Shown here in pieces: positions 25,793 through 35,082 of a DNA stretch of 64,000 nucleotides (its first letter is position 1; every line of letters begins with the position of its first letter). Origin of the DNA: Miniimonas arenae (GTDB lineage Bacteria > Actinomycetota > Actinomycetes > Actinomycetales > Beutenbergiaceae). The stretch covers positions 1 to 64,000 of the forward strand of contig NZ_VENP01000003.1 in NCBI RefSeq assembly GCF_006351005.1, read 5' to 3'. The position numbers were made by a program, and so were the translations under genes. The notes under the pieces are model-generated. The model was not told where the DNA came from, did no database searches, and saw nothing but the letters and a program-made list of their open reading frames with translations.

Positions 25793-26758
25793 GTGACGGA
25801 GAAGCAGAGGGCGGCAGTCGTGCACAACCCGGTGAAGGTCGACCGGGAGGATCTCGAGAGGATCGTCGGCGCGCTCGAGGCCGAGCTGGACTGGGAGCCC
25901 ACGCTCTGGCTGGAGACCTCCGTCGAGGACGCCGGGCAGGGGCCGGCGCGCGAGGCGCTGGACGCGGGGGTCGACGTCGTGGTCGCGGCCGGCGGCGACG
26001 GCACCGTCCGTGCCGTGGCCGAGGCGCTGCGCGGCACGGGCACGTCGCTCGGGCTGCTGCCGTCGGGAACCGGGAACCTGCTCGCGCGCAACCTCGACCT
26101 CACGCTGTCCGACGCCGAGCGCGCCCTGCGGGTCGCGTTCACGGGGGACGACCGGGCGATCGACGTCGCGCTCGCGCGGCTGCGCCGCGAGGACGGCGAG
26201 ACCGAGGAGCACGCGTTCGTCGTGATGGCCGGGATGGGCCTGGACGCGCGGATGCTGTCGGAGACCGACGACGACCTCAAGGCGAAGGCCGGCTGGCTCG
26301 CCTACGTGCACGCGATCAGCAAGGTGCTGCGCGACCCCAACGAGCTGAAGTTCGCCCTCCGGCTCGACGACGGCGAGGCGCGCCGCGTGCGTGCCCACAC
26401 CGTGATCGTCGGCAACTGCGGGTCGCTGCCCGCCGGGATCCTCCTGCTGCCGGACGCCGCGGTGGACGACGGCGTGCTCGATGTCGTGGTGCTGCGGCCG
26501 GGCAGCCTGCTCGGCTGGCTGCAGGCGATCTCCCGCGTGATCTGGGACAACGGGGTGCTGCGGCGACTGCCGTGGCGCAAGAACGCGCCCGAGCGGCCGA
26601 GCCGCGCGCTCGTCTACTCGACGGCGCGCACGCTCGACCTGCGGCTCACCGAGCCGCACGAGGTGGAGCTCGACGGCGACGCGTTCGGCACGGCCGTCGC
26701 GCTGCGGGTGAGCGTGGAGCCCGGAGCGCTCCAGGTGAAGGTGCCGTTCTCCGACTGA
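25793..26758 (+). CDS. Diacylglycerol kinase-like lipid kinase
   Basis: Lipid kinase of the DagK/YegS group, 321 residues. The nucleotide-binding motif AAGGDGTVRAVAEALRGTG and LLPSGTGNLLARNLDL are the family signatures; the C-terminal beta domain ends with EVELDGDAFGTAVALRVSVEPGAL. It would phosphorylate diacylglycerol, or a similar lipid alcohol, at the inner face of the membrane, recycling lipid for phosphatidic acid. The GTG start at 25793 begins right at the family N-terminus and follows a TAGGCT box, so the mRNA is probably leaderless. Its true lipid substrate is not known from sequence. Confidence 0.9.
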   Translation: MTEKQRAAVVHNPVKVDREDLERIVGALEAELDWEPTLWLETSVEDAGQGPAREALDAGVDVVVAAGGDGTVRAVAEALRGTGTSLGLLPSGTGNLLARNLDLTLSDAERALRVAFTGDDRAIDVALARLRREDGETEEHAFVVMAGMGLDARMLSETDDDLKAKAGWLAYVHAISKVLRDPNELKFALRLDDGEARRVRAHTVIVGNCGSLPAGILLLPDAAVDDGVLDVVVLRPGSLLGWLQAISRVIWDNGVLRRLPWRKNAPERPSRALVYSTARTLDLRLTEPHEVELDGDAFGTAVALRVSVEPGALQVKVPFSD

Positions 26759-26801
26759 GGCGAGGCTCGCCGTCGGGCGCTTCCGTTCGCGCGGTGATCT
26801 T

Positions 26802-27056
26802 CGTCCTTTCGCGAGGTGATGTTCGTCCTTTCGCGAGGTGATGTTCGCTCGCTTCGGCGTCGGAGAACACCTCGGGAAAGGACGGACTTCCTCTCGGGAA
26901 AGGACGGAGTTTCTCTCGCGAAAGGACGGAGTTTCTCTCGCGAAAGGACGGACTTCCTCTCGCGAAAGGACGGAGTTTCTCTCGCGAAAGGACGAACTTC
27001 CTCTCGAGAAAGGACGGACTTCCTCTCGGGAAAGGACGCACTTCCTCTCGCGAAGG
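26802..27056. repeat. 22-bp tandem array, 9 copies, with 2 inverted copies
   Basis: Core CTCGCGAAAGGACGGASTT: the AAAGGACG word starts at 26877, 26899, 26921, 26943, 26965, 26987, 27009 and 27031, with a degenerate ninth near 27053, all at period 22. Two inverted copies (CGTCCTTTCGCGAGGTGATG) start at 26802 and 26824, before a spacer of about 45 bases. The array fills the convergent spacer between the lipid kinase and topoisomerase IB genes. The period is not a multiple of 3, so it is not a protein repeat. Confidence 0.97.
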
Positions 27057-27092
27057 GGTGGCGGGAGGCGGGTGGCGGGTGGCGAGCGGCGG

Positions 27093-28064
27093 TCAGCCGT
27101 GCAGCAGCACCAGCAGCTCGGACTCCGCCGAGCCCAGGCGTGCGGGGTCGATGGTCCGGCCCTCGTCGTAGGAGTCCACGACGCGGGGGTCCACGTACGA
27201 CGCACGCGCTATCGCGGGCGTGTTCCCGAGCTGCTCGGCCGCGGCGCGCATGGCTGCGGCGACCGCCCGGTTGCGCTTCGCCGTCGTCGGCTGCGGTCCG
27301 CGCCGGGCGAGCTCGATCGCTGCGGCGACCGTGCCGTGCAGCGTCCGGAAGTCCTTGGCGGTGAAGTCACCGCCGGTGCGCGCGCGGACATCGGCATTGA
27401 TCTCCTCGGCCGAGAGCGGGTGCCAGCCCTTCGCGTCCTGCCACGCGAGCAGGCGGGCGCGCCCGCCGCGGCGCTTGAGGCGAGCGACGAACGCCGCGAG
27501 GTCGGGGTCGACGACGTCGCTGCTCCACTCCTGCCCGCTCTTGGCCGGGAAGCGCAGGTGCACCTCCCGTCCGCCGCTCACCGTCGCGTGCGCCGCGAGC
27601 AGCGTGGACAGGCCGAAGCTGCCGTGCGCGAGCGCGTACTTCTCCGAGCCGACGCGCAGGTTCGCGACGTCGAGCATCCGGAACGCCGCCGCCAGCGCCC
27701 GCTCGCGGGACAGGTCCTCGCGCCGCAGGTCCATCGTGACCCGGCGCCGCGCAGCGGGCAGCACCTCGGCGAGCGCGAGGGCGCGGTCGTACTTGATGGC
27801 GTCCATCCGCATCCGCCACGTCGGGTGGTAGACGTACTGCCGACGGCCAGCCTGGTCCACCCCGGTCGCCTGGACGTGACCGTTCGGATACGGGCAGATC
27901 CACACGTCGGTCCACGCCGGCGGGATGGCGAGGGCGTCGAAGCGGGTGCGGAGCTCGGCGTCGTGCAGGGTGGCGCCGTCGGGGTCGCGGTAGGTGAACC
28001 CTCGACCGCTGCGGACACGGTGGAAGCCGGGGCCGGCGGTGTCGCTGCGGCGCAGACGGGGCAT
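27093..28064 (-). CDS. DNA topoisomerase IB (poxvirus-like)
   Basis: Eukaryotic/poxvirus-type topoisomerase, 323 residues, which relaxes supercoils by a transient 3'-phosphotyrosyl nick. The N-terminal domain has FTYRDPDGATLHDAELRTRFDALAIPPAWTDVWICP. The catalytic domain shows RVGSEKYALAHGSFGLSTL, VDPDLAAFVARLKRR, DFRTLHGTVAAA and the active tyrosine in ARASYVDPRVVD (about residue 290). The length is standard for bacterial TopIB. It is an accessory enzyme in actinobacteria, single and convergent with the lipid kinase. All expected catalytic regions are present. Confidence 0.93.
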   Translation of the reverse strand: MPRLRRSDTAGPGFHRVRSGRGFTYRDPDGATLHDAELRTRFDALAIPPAWTDVWICPYPNGHVQATGVDQAGRRQYVYHPTWRMRMDAIKYDRALALAEVLPAARRRVTMDLRREDLSRERALAAAFRMLDVANLRVGSEKYALAHGSFGLSTLLAAHATVSGGREVHLRFPAKSGQEWSSDVVDPDLAAFVARLKRRGGRARLLAWQDAKGWHPLSAEEINADVRARTGGDFTAKDFRTLHGTVAAAIELARRGPQPTTAKRNRAVAAAMRAAAEQLGNTPAIARASYVDPRVVDSYDEGRTIDPARLGSAESELLVLLHG

Positions 28065-28152
28065 GGTGCACGGTAGCGCCGGCGTCGGGCACGCGGCGCC
28101 CCCCGTGCGGGTGAGCCCCCGCCCCCGCCGGAGCGCGCGCCCGCTTCTCGAC

Positions 28153-28158
28153 TAGCGT
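28153..28158 (+). promoter_or_regulatory. -10 box (TAGCGT), leaderless start
   Basis: TAGCGT ends 6 bases before the amidase GTG at 28165, with no ribosome site between. Confidence 0.6.
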
Positions 28159-28164
28159 CGGGGC

Positions 28165-29769
28165 GTGAGCAGCAGCATCGACGCCCTCCTCGACTCCTCG
28201 GCCAGGGACATCGCCGCCGCCGTCCGCGCCCGGGAGGTGTCCGCCGTCGAGATCACGACGGCGTCGCTCGCCCGGGCGGACCGGCTCGGCCCGGTGGTGG
28301 GCGCGTTCGTCCGGGTCACGCCCGAGCTCGCGCTCGAGCAGGCGAGCCGCGTCGACGAGCGCGTGGCCGCGGTTCGGCGGAACGGGTACGACGGCGTGGC
28401 GCCGGACGGCGAGTCGGTCCACGTCCCCGCGGCGGACGCCGATCGTCTGCTCGCGGCGTTGCTCCCGCTCGCCGGCGTGCCGTGTCCGATCAAGGACCTC
28501 AACCAGGTGGCCGGCGTCCCGATGTCGGTCGGCGCGGCGCTGCTCGCCGCCCACCCGATCGTCCCCGACGCCGACGACGGCACCGTGACCCTCCTGCGCG
28601 AGGCGGGCACCACGATGATCGGCAAGACCGCGACGCCCGAGTTCGGCTTCCCGCCGTACACCGAGCCGCGCACCGGACCGGGTGGCGAGATCGTCGCGGC
28701 GCGCACGCCCTGGGACCTCACACGCGGCGCGGGTGGGTCGAGCGGGGGCGCGGCCGCGGCGGTCGCCGCAGGCATCGCTCCGATCGCGCACGCGTCCGAC
28801 GGCGGAGGCTCGGTTCGCATCCCGGCCGCCAGCTGCGGGCTGGTCGGGTTCAAGCCCTCACGGGGACGGGTGAGCAACGGACCGCTCGGCGTGGACGGCA
28901 ACGGGCTCGCGACGCAGGGGGTGATCACCCGGTCGGTGTTGGACGCGGCGCTCGCCCTCGACGTGCTGTGCCGCGCCTGGCCCGGTGAGGTGGTGCCGAG
29001 CCTCGACCAGAGAGGGCTGCTTCCGCTGCTCGAGTACGCCGAGCTGGCCGATCCCGACTACGGCGGGCGACTCGACGCGGTTGCGCTGGGCCTGCGCCAG
29101 CGCCGCCTGCGCCTCGGGATCCTGACCGAACCGGTGGTGGCGGGCGACGCCGTCGTGCATCCGCAGGCGCGGGCCGCAGCCGAACGCGCGGCGGGGGTGC
29201 TCGAGGGGCTGGGACTGTCGGTGGAGCCCGCGCCGGTGCCGTTCACGCCGCAGGAGTGGATGGCGTTCATGCCGCTGTGGTCGGTCGGGGCGCTGACGCT
29301 CCCGGTGCCGGACGAGGCCGAACCGATGCTCGAACCCCTGACGCGGTGGCTGCGCGAGATCGGGCGGGGCGTCACGGGTGCGCAGTACGCCACCGCTGTC
29401 GCCGAGGCGCAGCGCGTGGCCCGGGCGACGGCGCGCGCCTGGGACTCGTTCGACGCCGTGATCACGCCCTCGCTCGCGGGTCCGCCCGCGCCGGTCGGCG
29501 CCATCCGCAACGATGCCGACCCCGCACGCGACTTCGAGGACCAGAAGCGGTTCACCCCGTGGACGTCGATCGCGAACATCTGCGGCCGTCCGTCGGTGTC
29601 GGTGCCGATCCACCGCGCGGCGGTCGAGGACGGCGGGGTCGAGCTGCCGTTCGGCGCGATGCTGACGGGGCGGATCGGCGGCGACCCGACGGTGCTGGAG
29701 CTCGCGCGGCTGCTCGAGCTGGCCGACCCGTGGCCCGCGCCGCCGGTTCCGGCCGTGCCGGTCGCCTGA
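28165..29769 (+). CDS. Amidase (amidase signature family)
   Basis: Protein of 534 residues with the Ser-cisSer-Lys triad of the amidase signature family: Lys in CPIKDLNQVAG (about residue 110), the glycine/serine loop TRGAGGSSGGAAAAVAAG (about 185-203), and the nucleophile region HASDGGGSVRIPAASCGLVGFKPS. It hydrolyses an amide, but relatives range from GatA to 6-aminohexanoate hydrolase, and no GatB or GatC is adjacent, so it is not the tRNA amidotransferase. Residues 70-83 (DGVAPDGESVHVPA) sit in a non-conserved loop holding a variant of the dispersed DGE word. The start follows a leaderless-type promoter. Confidence 0.88.
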   Translation: MSSSIDALLDSSARDIAAAVRAREVSAVEITTASLARADRLGPVVGAFVRVTPELALEQASRVDERVAAVRRNGYDGVAPDGESVHVPAADADRLLAALLPLAGVPCPIKDLNQVAGVPMSVGAALLAAHPIVPDADDGTVTLLREAGTTMIGKTATPEFGFPPYTEPRTGPGGEIVAARTPWDLTRGAGGSSGGAAAAVAAGIAPIAHASDGGGSVRIPAASCGLVGFKPSRGRVSNGPLGVDGNGLATQGVITRSVLDAALALDVLCRAWPGEVVPSLDQRGLLPLLEYAELADPDYGGRLDAVALGLRQRRLRLGILTEPVVAGDAVVHPQARAAAERAAGVLEGLGLSVEPAPVPFTPQEWMAFMPLWSVGALTLPVPDEAEPMLEPLTRWLREIGRGVTGAQYATAVAEAQRVARATARAWDSFDAVITPSLAGPPAPVGAIRNDADPARDFEDQKRFTPWTSIANICGRPSVSVPIHRAAVEDGGVELPFGAMLTGRIGGDPTVLELARLLELADPWPAPPVPAVPVA

Positions 29770-29810
29770 GAGACGGTTCGCGCCCGTCCGCTCCGGTTCG
29801 CTGCGATCCA

Positions 29811-30100
29811 GAACGGTCCGTGGCGACGAGAACGGTCCGCTGCGGGCCGGTTTCGTCGCGGTGGGCCGTTCTCACCGTGGGCGGTGCCGGGTCGGGTCTC
29901 GCCATGCGCCGTTCTGGTCGCGGTGGGCCGTTCTCGCCGTCGGGCGGCTCTCCTCTGTCGGTCGTGTCGCCGAACACGGCCCGTGGCGACGGGAACGGTC
30001 CGCTGCGGGCCGGTTTCGTGGCGGTGGGCCGTTCTCACTGTGGGGCGGTGCCGGGTCGGGCTCGCCATGGGCCGTTCTGGTCGCGGTGGGCCGTTCTCAT
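29811..30100. repeat. 163-bp duplication built of GAACGG / CCGTTC words
   Basis: A block of about 110 bases starting at 29830 (GAACGGTCCGCTGCGGGCCGG) recurs at 29993. Four internal landmarks (29830/29993, 29865/30028, 29908/30071, 29927/30090) are all exactly 163 apart. Each block has GAACGGTC on one side and inverted GCCGTTCT copies on the other. It lies between the convergent stops of the amidase and the 30134-30769 gene; 29770-30133 holds nothing else. Confidence 0.95.
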
Positions 30101-30133
30101 GGTGGGGTGAGTGGCTGACAGAAGGTGCGGAGC

Positions 30134-30769
30134 TCAGCTGGCCGCTGCGGCGTCGACCGCGAGTGCGACCCGCTCGCGCATGTACCGCTCGAGGGGCACC
30201 GGCGCGGCGGACGGGCTCCAGGCCACGAGGACCTGCCCGTCGCGCACCGACAGCGGGCTGGCCGCTGCGCCGTGTCCGTCGCCGACGCAGTAGCCGTCGT
30301 CACTGCTCTCGCCGTCGCGACTGCGCGGGCCGGCCGCGTCGCCGTCGCCGTCTTCGGGCGCCGTGCGGTCGAGAGCAGCCAGGTCCACGAGCCGCCACCC
30401 GAGGTGCACCGCCACGCCGTCGGGAACTCCGCCGTGGGATGCGGCCGCCGCAAGGTCGGCACGCGCCCGCGTCGACTCGGCCGTGTACCCGCGGCGGACC
30501 TCCTCGCGCGCGCGGACGACCTGACCGGCCAGGGCAAGTCCGCCGTCGGGCAGGAGAAGGACCGAGCCGAGTCGCCAGACGTCGCCGTCGGACACGATGC
30601 GGGGCCGGCGCACCTCGACGCCGAGCACGCGGCGCGCCGGAACCGGGCGGCCGAGCACCTCGGGCCGCACGCCGGCGGCGACGAGGGCGGCGACCGCCGT
30701 CGTGACCAGGTCGCGGACCTGCGCCGACGGCGAGCGGCCGTCGTGCGGGTCGGGCGAGCGATCGGTCAC
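30134..30769 (-). CDS. Hypothetical protein, 211 residues
   Basis: Not recognised. The composition is protein-like: an N-terminal amphipathic part (SAQVRDLVTTAVAALVAAGVRPEVL), beta-like stretches (VWRLGSVLLLPDGGLALAGQVVRAREEVRRGYTAESTRARADLAAAA), a conserved-looking VAVHLGWRLVDLAALDRTA, then an acidic loop (EDGDGDAAGPRSRDGESSDDG) and a C-terminal segment with VLVAWSPSAAPVPLERYMRER. No signal peptide or membrane segment is seen. The GTG at 30769 lies 7 bases after a TAGCGT box, so the transcript is probably leaderless; a GTG at 30778 would fall in that box. It stands behind the Nudix/LppM-like genes on the same strand. Confidence 0.7.
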   Translation of the reverse strand: MTDRSPDPHDGRSPSAQVRDLVTTAVAALVAAGVRPEVLGRPVPARRVLGVEVRRPRIVSDGDVWRLGSVLLLPDGGLALAGQVVRAREEVRRGYTAESTRARADLAAAASHGGVPDGVAVHLGWRLVDLAALDRTAPEDGDGDAAGPRSRDGESSDDGYCVGDGHGAAASPLSVRDGQVLVAWSPSAAPVPLERYMRERVALAVDAAAAS

Positions 30770-30776
30770 GCGCGGC

Positions 30777-30782
30777 ACGCTA
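30777..30782 (-). promoter_or_regulatory. -10 box (TAGCGT) before the 211-residue gene
   Basis: On the reverse strand, TAGCGT ends 7 bases before the GTG at 30769, the same pattern as before the amidase gene. Confidence 0.55.
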
Positions 30783-30809
30783 CCCGCGACCGTGCGGGCG
30801 GACGCCCGG

Positions 30810-31313
30810 CTACCGCTCGGCCCACGCCCGGGGCAGCAGGTGGTCCCGCGTGAGCGGCGCGAGCGGGAGGAGCGGGGCGGTGTGCCACGTGACCCAGACG
30901 GCCTCGGCGATCTCCGCGGCCGTGCGGACCGAGGCGGCCTCCTGCTCGGTGAGGTGCGCGCGGTAGGCGTGCGCGACGAGCGCGTGACCCGGCTCGTTGG
31001 CGGCGCTGGAGCGGAAGCGGCCGAGTGGCTCCAGCCGCGAGCGGTCGAGCACCACGCCGACCTCCTCCTCGATCTCGCGCACGAGCGCGGCGTCGGGCGA
31101 CTCGCCCGGCTCTGGCTTGCCGCCGGGCTGCATGAACGCCGCAGTCCCGGTCTTGCGGACGAGGAGCAGGCGGTCGGCGGGGTCGAGCAGCACGCCCGCG
31201 GACACGTGGATGACCCGGATCTCGGCGGCGTCGGGCATCTCGTCGGGCACCGCGTCAGACACCGCCTCGGGCACCGCGTCGGACGCGTCGCCGGGCACCT
31301 CGTCGGACGCCAT
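30810..31313 (-). CDS. Nudix hydrolase
   Basis: Protein of 167 residues with a complete Nudix box, GGKPEPGESPDAALVREIEEEVGV (GX5EX7REUXEEXGU), which binds the metal and cleaves a nucleoside diphosphate linked to another group. The fold begins with VIHVSAGVLLDPADRLLLVRKTGTAAFMQPGG. The ATG at 31313 overlaps the stop of the upstream lipoprotein gene by one base, so the two are coupled. A short, acidic N-terminal extension with Val-Pro-Asp/Glu repeats (DEVPGDASDAVPEAVSDAVP) precedes the domain. The substrate is not predictable; proteins of this type are often NTP or ADP-ribose pyrophosphatases. Confidence 0.9.
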   Translation of the reverse strand: MASDEVPGDASDAVPEAVSDAVPDEMPDAAEIRVIHVSAGVLLDPADRLLLVRKTGTAAFMQPGGKPEPGESPDAALVREIEEEVGVVLDRSRLEPLGRFRSSAANEPGHALVAHAYRAHLTEQEAASVRTAAEIAEAVWVTWHTAPLLPLAPLTRDHLLPRAWAER

Positions 31314-32050
31314 CAGTCGTTCCGGCTGCGCCACCACACGGTGAGCAGCCCGAGCAGCGCGAGCACGACGAGGCCGCCGCCACCCCACAGGAGCCCCTCC
31401 CAGATCCACGGCGGGAAGCTTGCGGCGGTCGCGGAGGCGGTGGCGTCGAGCACGAGCGGCGTGTCCCAGGAGGACAGCCACGTGACGGTGTTCCCGTCGA
31501 CGGTCGCGGCCTCCTCGGTGCCGCGCACCTCCTGCACCGGGCCGGGGAACGTCAGCGCGATCGTGATCGTCGACTCCGCGGCGCCGGCCGGACGCTCACC
31601 GGCGGCGCCGGGCGCGGGCACGCCCTCCTGCCCGGTCGTGTCCAGTGTCGCGTGCACGACGAACCGGTCGCCCTGCCGCTCGATGATCGGGAGCGCACCC
31701 TCCGCCGTCGGGTCGCCGAGATAGAGGTCCTCGATCGAGACCCGCTCGAGGTCGAGCTCGGTGCCGTAGTAGCCGTCCTCCTCCTCCGGCGCCGCCTCGA
31801 CGCCCGTCACGTCTCGGATCCCCGGCAGCACGCGCTGCTCGATCGCTGTCGCCTGCTGTGCGGCGGCCTGCCGCCCGGCGTCGGAGTTCTCCGTGAGCGG
31901 GACGAGGATGTCGATCGTGCCCGTGACGGTGTCGTTGCGGCCGTCGACCTCGAGCTCGGCGTCGGCGCGCACGCACCCGGCCAGAGCGAGGGCGGCGACG
32001 GCGACGGTGACGGCAGCGGTGACGGCAGATCGCAGACGACGGTGGCGCAT
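31313..32050 (-). CDS. LppM-like membrane-anchored lipoprotein
   Basis: Exported protein of 245 residues. The signal peptide ends at a lipobox, VAALALAGCVRADAELEVDG, and the C-terminus has a single helix (GGGGLVVLALLGLLTVWWRSRND) with a positive tail. The middle is beta-rich with SIEDLYLGDPTAEGALPIIERQGDRFVVHATLD. This layout matches the actinobacterial LppM family (DUF3153), of which the Mycobacterium tuberculosis member affects phagosome handling and lipoglycans. The ATG at 32050 is chosen because it begins the signal peptide; a longer reading adds Arg-rich sequence. It is coupled to the Nudix gene. The role in this organism is unknown. Confidence 0.78.
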   Translation of the reverse strand: MRHRRLRSAVTAAVTVAVAALALAGCVRADAELEVDGRNDTVTGTIDILVPLTENSDAGRQAAAQQATAIEQRVLPGIRDVTGVEAAPEEEDGYYGTELDLERVSIEDLYLGDPTAEGALPIIERQGDRFVVHATLDTTGQEGVPAPGAAGERPAGAAESTITIALTFPGPVQEVRGTEEAATVDGNTVTWLSSWDTPLVLDATASATAASFPPWIWEGLLWGGGGLVVLALLGLLTVWWRSRND

Positions 32051-32125
32051 GGGGGTGATCGTGGCACATGAGGTCGCCCGCGGCTCGGTGGTCCGGGGCC
32101 GCGCGGCGCACGCCCCCCGGCGCAC

Positions 32126-32338
32126 TCACGCGGCCACGGGCTGGGCGACGATCCGGTACGACGGCAGTCCCCGACGCCGGATCAGCCACACCGCGACCAG
32201 CAGGTTCGGCAGCCAGGACAGGAACGGCAGCGGCGCGTAGGCGACGTCGAAGATCGCCGCCGCGTCGGCGCCCGGTCCCGCGAGCGCGAGCTGAGCCGCC
32301 ACGATCACCCTCGCCACAGCAACTTGAGCGGAATACAC
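32126..32338 (-). CDS. Small hypothetical membrane protein
   Basis: Open frame of up to 70 residues with two hydrophobic stretches: [11 protein letters not shown] and [24 protein letters not shown]. No methionine start exists; GTGs at 32338, 32317 and 32308 are possible. The first would put the gene's start inside the clpB operator, so 32308 or 32317 seems likelier. It lies between the lipoprotein gene and clpB, with no clear family. It may be the remains of a longer membrane protein. Confidence 0.4.
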   Translation of the reverse strand: MYSAQVAVARVIVAAQLALAGPGADAAAIFDVAYAPLPFLSWLPNLLVAVWLIRRRGLPSYRIVAQPVAA

Positions 32339-32343
32339 TCAAC
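32323..32343. promoter_or_regulatory. HAIR element (HspR operator) before clpB
   Basis: CTTGAG and CTCAA flank a 9-base core at the spacing of the HspR inverted repeat CTTGAGT-N7-ACTCAAG; the two inner bases deviate. It lies about 50 bases before clpB, a standard HspR target in actinobacteria. Confidence 0.85.
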
Positions 32344-32393
32344 TTGCCGGAGGTTGTCCCTCGCAGAGACGTGTCCCCGCACCAAGGAGCAGC

Positions 32394-35012
32394 ATGAACG
32401 ACAAGCTCACCACCAAGTCGCAAGAGGCGATCGCCTCGGCGCTGCAGGCCGCCACCGCGGCCGGCAACCCTTCGCTCGAGCCGGCCCACCTCCTGGCCGC
32501 ACTCCTGGAGCAGACCGACGGGATCGCCGTCGCGCTCCTCAGCGCCGTGGGCGCCGACCGCGCCGCACTCGCGCAGCGCGTGCGCGGCGTCCTCACCGCG
32601 CTGCCGTCCGCGAGCGGCGCGACGGCGTCGCAGCCCACCGCTTCCCGCCCGCTGCTCGCGGTGCTCACCGCCGCGGGCGAGGAGGCGCGCGCGCTGGGCG
32701 ACGACTACGTGTCCACCGAGCACCTGCTCATGGCGCTCGCGGCGAGCCAGGGCAGCGCGGGCGATGCGCTCCGGGGCGTCGGCGCCACGCGCGACGCGCT
32801 GGCCGGGGCGCTACCCACGATCCGCGCGGGCAAGGTGTCCAGCCCCGACCCCGAGGGGTCGTTCCAGGCGCTGGAGAAGTACGGCCAGGACCTCACGGCG
32901 CGCGCCCGCGAGGGCAAGATCGACCCCGTCATCGGGCGTGACTCCGAGATCCGGCGGGTGATCCAGGTCCTCTCGCGCCGCACGAAGAACAACCCGGTCC
33001 TCATCGGCGAGCCCGGCGTCGGCAAGACCGCGGTCGTCGAGGGCCTCGCGCAGCGGATGGTCGACGGCGACGTCCCCGAGTCCCTGCGCGGCAAGCGCCT
33101 CATCTCTCTCGACCTCGGCTCGATGATCGCGGGCGCGAAGTACCGCGGCGAGTTCGAAGAGCGGCTCAAGGCGGTCCTCGAGGAGATCAAGGGGTCCGAC
33201 GGCGAGGTCGTCACCTTCATCGACGAGCTCCACACGGTCGTGGGTGCCGGCGCGAGCGAGGGCGCGATGGACGCCTCCAACATGCTCAAGCCGATGCTCG
33301 CGCGCGGTGAGCTGCGGATGATCGGCGCGACGACGCTGGACGAGTTCCGCGAGAACATCGAGAAGGACCCGGCGCTGGAGCGCCGGTTCCAGCAGGTGTT
33401 CGTGGGCGAGCCGTCGGTGGAGGACACCGTCGCGATCCTGCGCGGCATCGCGCCGCGCTACGAGGCGCACCACCAGGTCACCATCGCCGACTCGGCTCTC
33501 GTGGCGGCCGCGACGCTGTCCGACCGCTACATCACCGGACGTCAGCTCCCGGACAAGGCGATCGACCTGATCGACGAGGCCGCCTCGCGGCTGCGGATGG
33601 AGCTGGACTCCTCGCCCGTGGAGATCGACGTGCTGCAGCGCTCCGTCACGCGCATGGAGATGGAGGAGCTCGCGCTGGAGAAGGCCGAGGACCCCGCGTC
33701 CCGCGAGCGGCTGGAGCGGCTGCGTGCCGACCTGGCCGACGCCCGCGAGGAGCTCGGCGCGCTCACCGCCCGGTGGGAGGCCGAGAAGGCCGGGCACAAC
33801 CGGGTCGGTGAGCTGCGCGTCAAGCTCGACGAGCTGCGCACGGCGCTGGACCGCGCGGTCCGCGAGACCGACTACACGACGGCGAGCCGGCTGCAGTACG
33901 GCGAGATCCCGGCGGTCGAGGCCGAGCTCCTGGCCGCCGAGCGTGAGGAGGAGGCGCACGACGGGACGGGTGCCTCCGCCGTCGAGCCGATGATCGCGGA
34001 CAAGGTGGGGCCGGACGAGGTGGCCGAGGTGGTCGCCGCATGGACCGGCATTCCCGCCGGCCGACTGCTGGAGGGCGAGACCGCCAAGCTGCTGCGGATG
34101 GAGGACGTGCTGGGGCAGCGGCTGATCGGGCAGCGGGCCGCGGTCGCCGCCGTGTCCGACGCGGTACGGCGCTCGCGGGCCGGCATCTCCGACCCCGACC
34201 GCCCGACGGGCTCGTTCCTGTTCCTTGGCCCGACCGGCGTGGGCAAGACGGAGCTCGCGAAGTCGCTCGCGGACTTCCTGTTCGACGACGAGCGCGCCAT
34301 GGTGCGCATCGACATGTCGGAGTACTCCGAGAAGCACGCGGTCGCGCGCCTGGTCGGCGCGCCTCCGGGGTACGTGGGATACGAGGAGGGTGGCCAGCTC
34401 ACCGAGGCCGTGCGGCGTCGGCCGTACTCGGTGGTGCTGCTCGACGAGGTCGAGAAGGCGCACCCGGAGGTGTTCGACATCCTGCTGCAGGTGCTCGACG
34501 ACGGTCGGCTCACCGACGGCCAGGGTCGCACCGTCGACTTCCGCAACGTGATCCTCGTGCTGACGTCGAACCTCGGCTCGCAGGCGCTGGTCGACCCGAC
34601 GCTGTCGGACGAGGCCAAGCGAGAGATCGTGATGGGCGCCGTGCGTGCGTCGTTCAAGCCGGAGTTCCTCAACCGGCTCGACGACGTGGTGATCTTCGAG
34701 CCGCTCACGCTCGAGGAGCTCGGGGCGATCGTGGACCTCTCGATCGACAGGCTCGCGGCGCGGCTCGCGGACCGTCGGCTGCGGCTCGACGTCACGCCGG
34801 CGGCGCGCGAGTGGCTCGCGCTCGAGGGGTACGACCCCGCGTACGGCGCGCGGCCGTTGCGGCGGCTCGTGCAGCGCGAGATCGGCGACGCGCTGGCGCG
34901 GCTGCTGCTGGCCGGGCAGGTGCACGACGGCGACACCGTGGTGGTGGACCGCGTGGCGGGCGACGCCGCGGGGCTCACGTTGCGGGTCGGAGCCGAGGCG
35001 CCGGTGGCGTAG
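32394..35012 (+). CDS. clpB: ATP-dependent chaperone ClpB
   Basis: Hsp100 disaggregase of 872 residues that threads aggregated proteins through a hexameric ring with help from DnaK. N-terminal Clp repeats occupy about 1-145. The first ATPase has Walker A GEPGVGKT (about 205) and [13 protein letters not shown]; the coiled-coil middle domain follows (about 400-520: [29 protein letters not shown]). The second ATPase has [16 protein letters not shown] (about 612), Walker [17 protein letters not shown] and the pore loop [13 protein letters not shown]. The middle domain distinguishes it from ClpA and ClpC. The HAIR element upstream indicates heat-shock control by HspR. Confidence 0.97.
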   Translation: MNDKLTTKSQEAIASALQAATAAGNPSLEPAHLLAALLEQTDGIAVALLSAVGADRAALAQRVRGVLTALPSASGATASQPTASRPLLAVLTAAGEEARALGDDYVSTEHLLMALAASQGSAGDALRGVGATRDALAGALPTIRAGKVSSPDPEGSFQALEKYGQDLTARAREGKIDPVIGRDSEIRRVIQVLSRRTKNNPVLIGEPGVGKTAVVEGLAQRMVDGDVPESLRGKRLISLDLGSMIAGAKYRGEFEERLKAVLEEIKGSDGEVVTFIDELHTVVGAGASEGAMDASNMLKPMLARGELRMIGATTLDEFRENIEKDPALERRFQQVFVGEPSVEDTVAILRGIAPRYEAHHQVTIADSALVAAATLSDRYITGRQLPDKAIDLIDEAASRLRMELDSSPVEIDVLQRSVTRMEMEELALEKAEDPASRERLERLRADLADAREELGALTARWEAEKAGHNRVGELRVKLDELRTALDRAVRETDYTTASRLQYGEIPAVEAELLAAEREEEAHDGTGASAVEPMIADKVGPDEVAEVVAAWTGIPAGRLLEGETAKLLRMEDVLGQRLIGQRAAVAAVSDAVRRSRAGISDPDRPTGSFLFLGPTGVGKTELAKSLADFLFDDERAMVRIDMSEYSEKHAVARLVGAPPGYVGYEEGGQLTEAVRRRPYSVVLLDEVEKAHPEVFDILLQVLDDGRLTDGQGRTVDFRNVILVLTSNLGSQALVDPTLSDEAKREIVMGAVRASFKPEFLNRLDDVVIFEPLTLEELGAIVDLSIDRLAARLADRRLRLDVTPAAREWLALEGYDPAYGARPLRRLVQREIGDALARLLLAGQVHDGDTVVVDRVAGDAAGLTLRVGAEAPVA

Positions 35013-35082
35013 CGGGTCTCGCCGGCGGCCCGGGAGAACCTCTCAACCGAGGGGTGACAGCCCTCCGCCCGGGCGCATGCTG

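Noticed and set aside
21674-26758. Open frame of almost 1,700 codons on the forward strand across GH65 and the HAD gene
   Set aside because: It is antisense to clearly recognised genes for most of its length; composition is Arg/Val/Glu/His-rich, as expected from GC-rich antisense. Only its last 321 codons (from 25793) are a real gene.
26802-27056. CRISPR array
   Set aside because: Units are contiguous 22-bp tandem copies with no unique spacers, and there are no cas genes. The same reasoning excludes the 62-bp arrays, whose whole period is conserved.
26838-27060. Short frames reading KGRTSSRERTEFLSRKD-like repeats
   Set aside because: They arise from a 22-bp unit read through all three frames; the period is not a multiple of three and no ribosome site exists.
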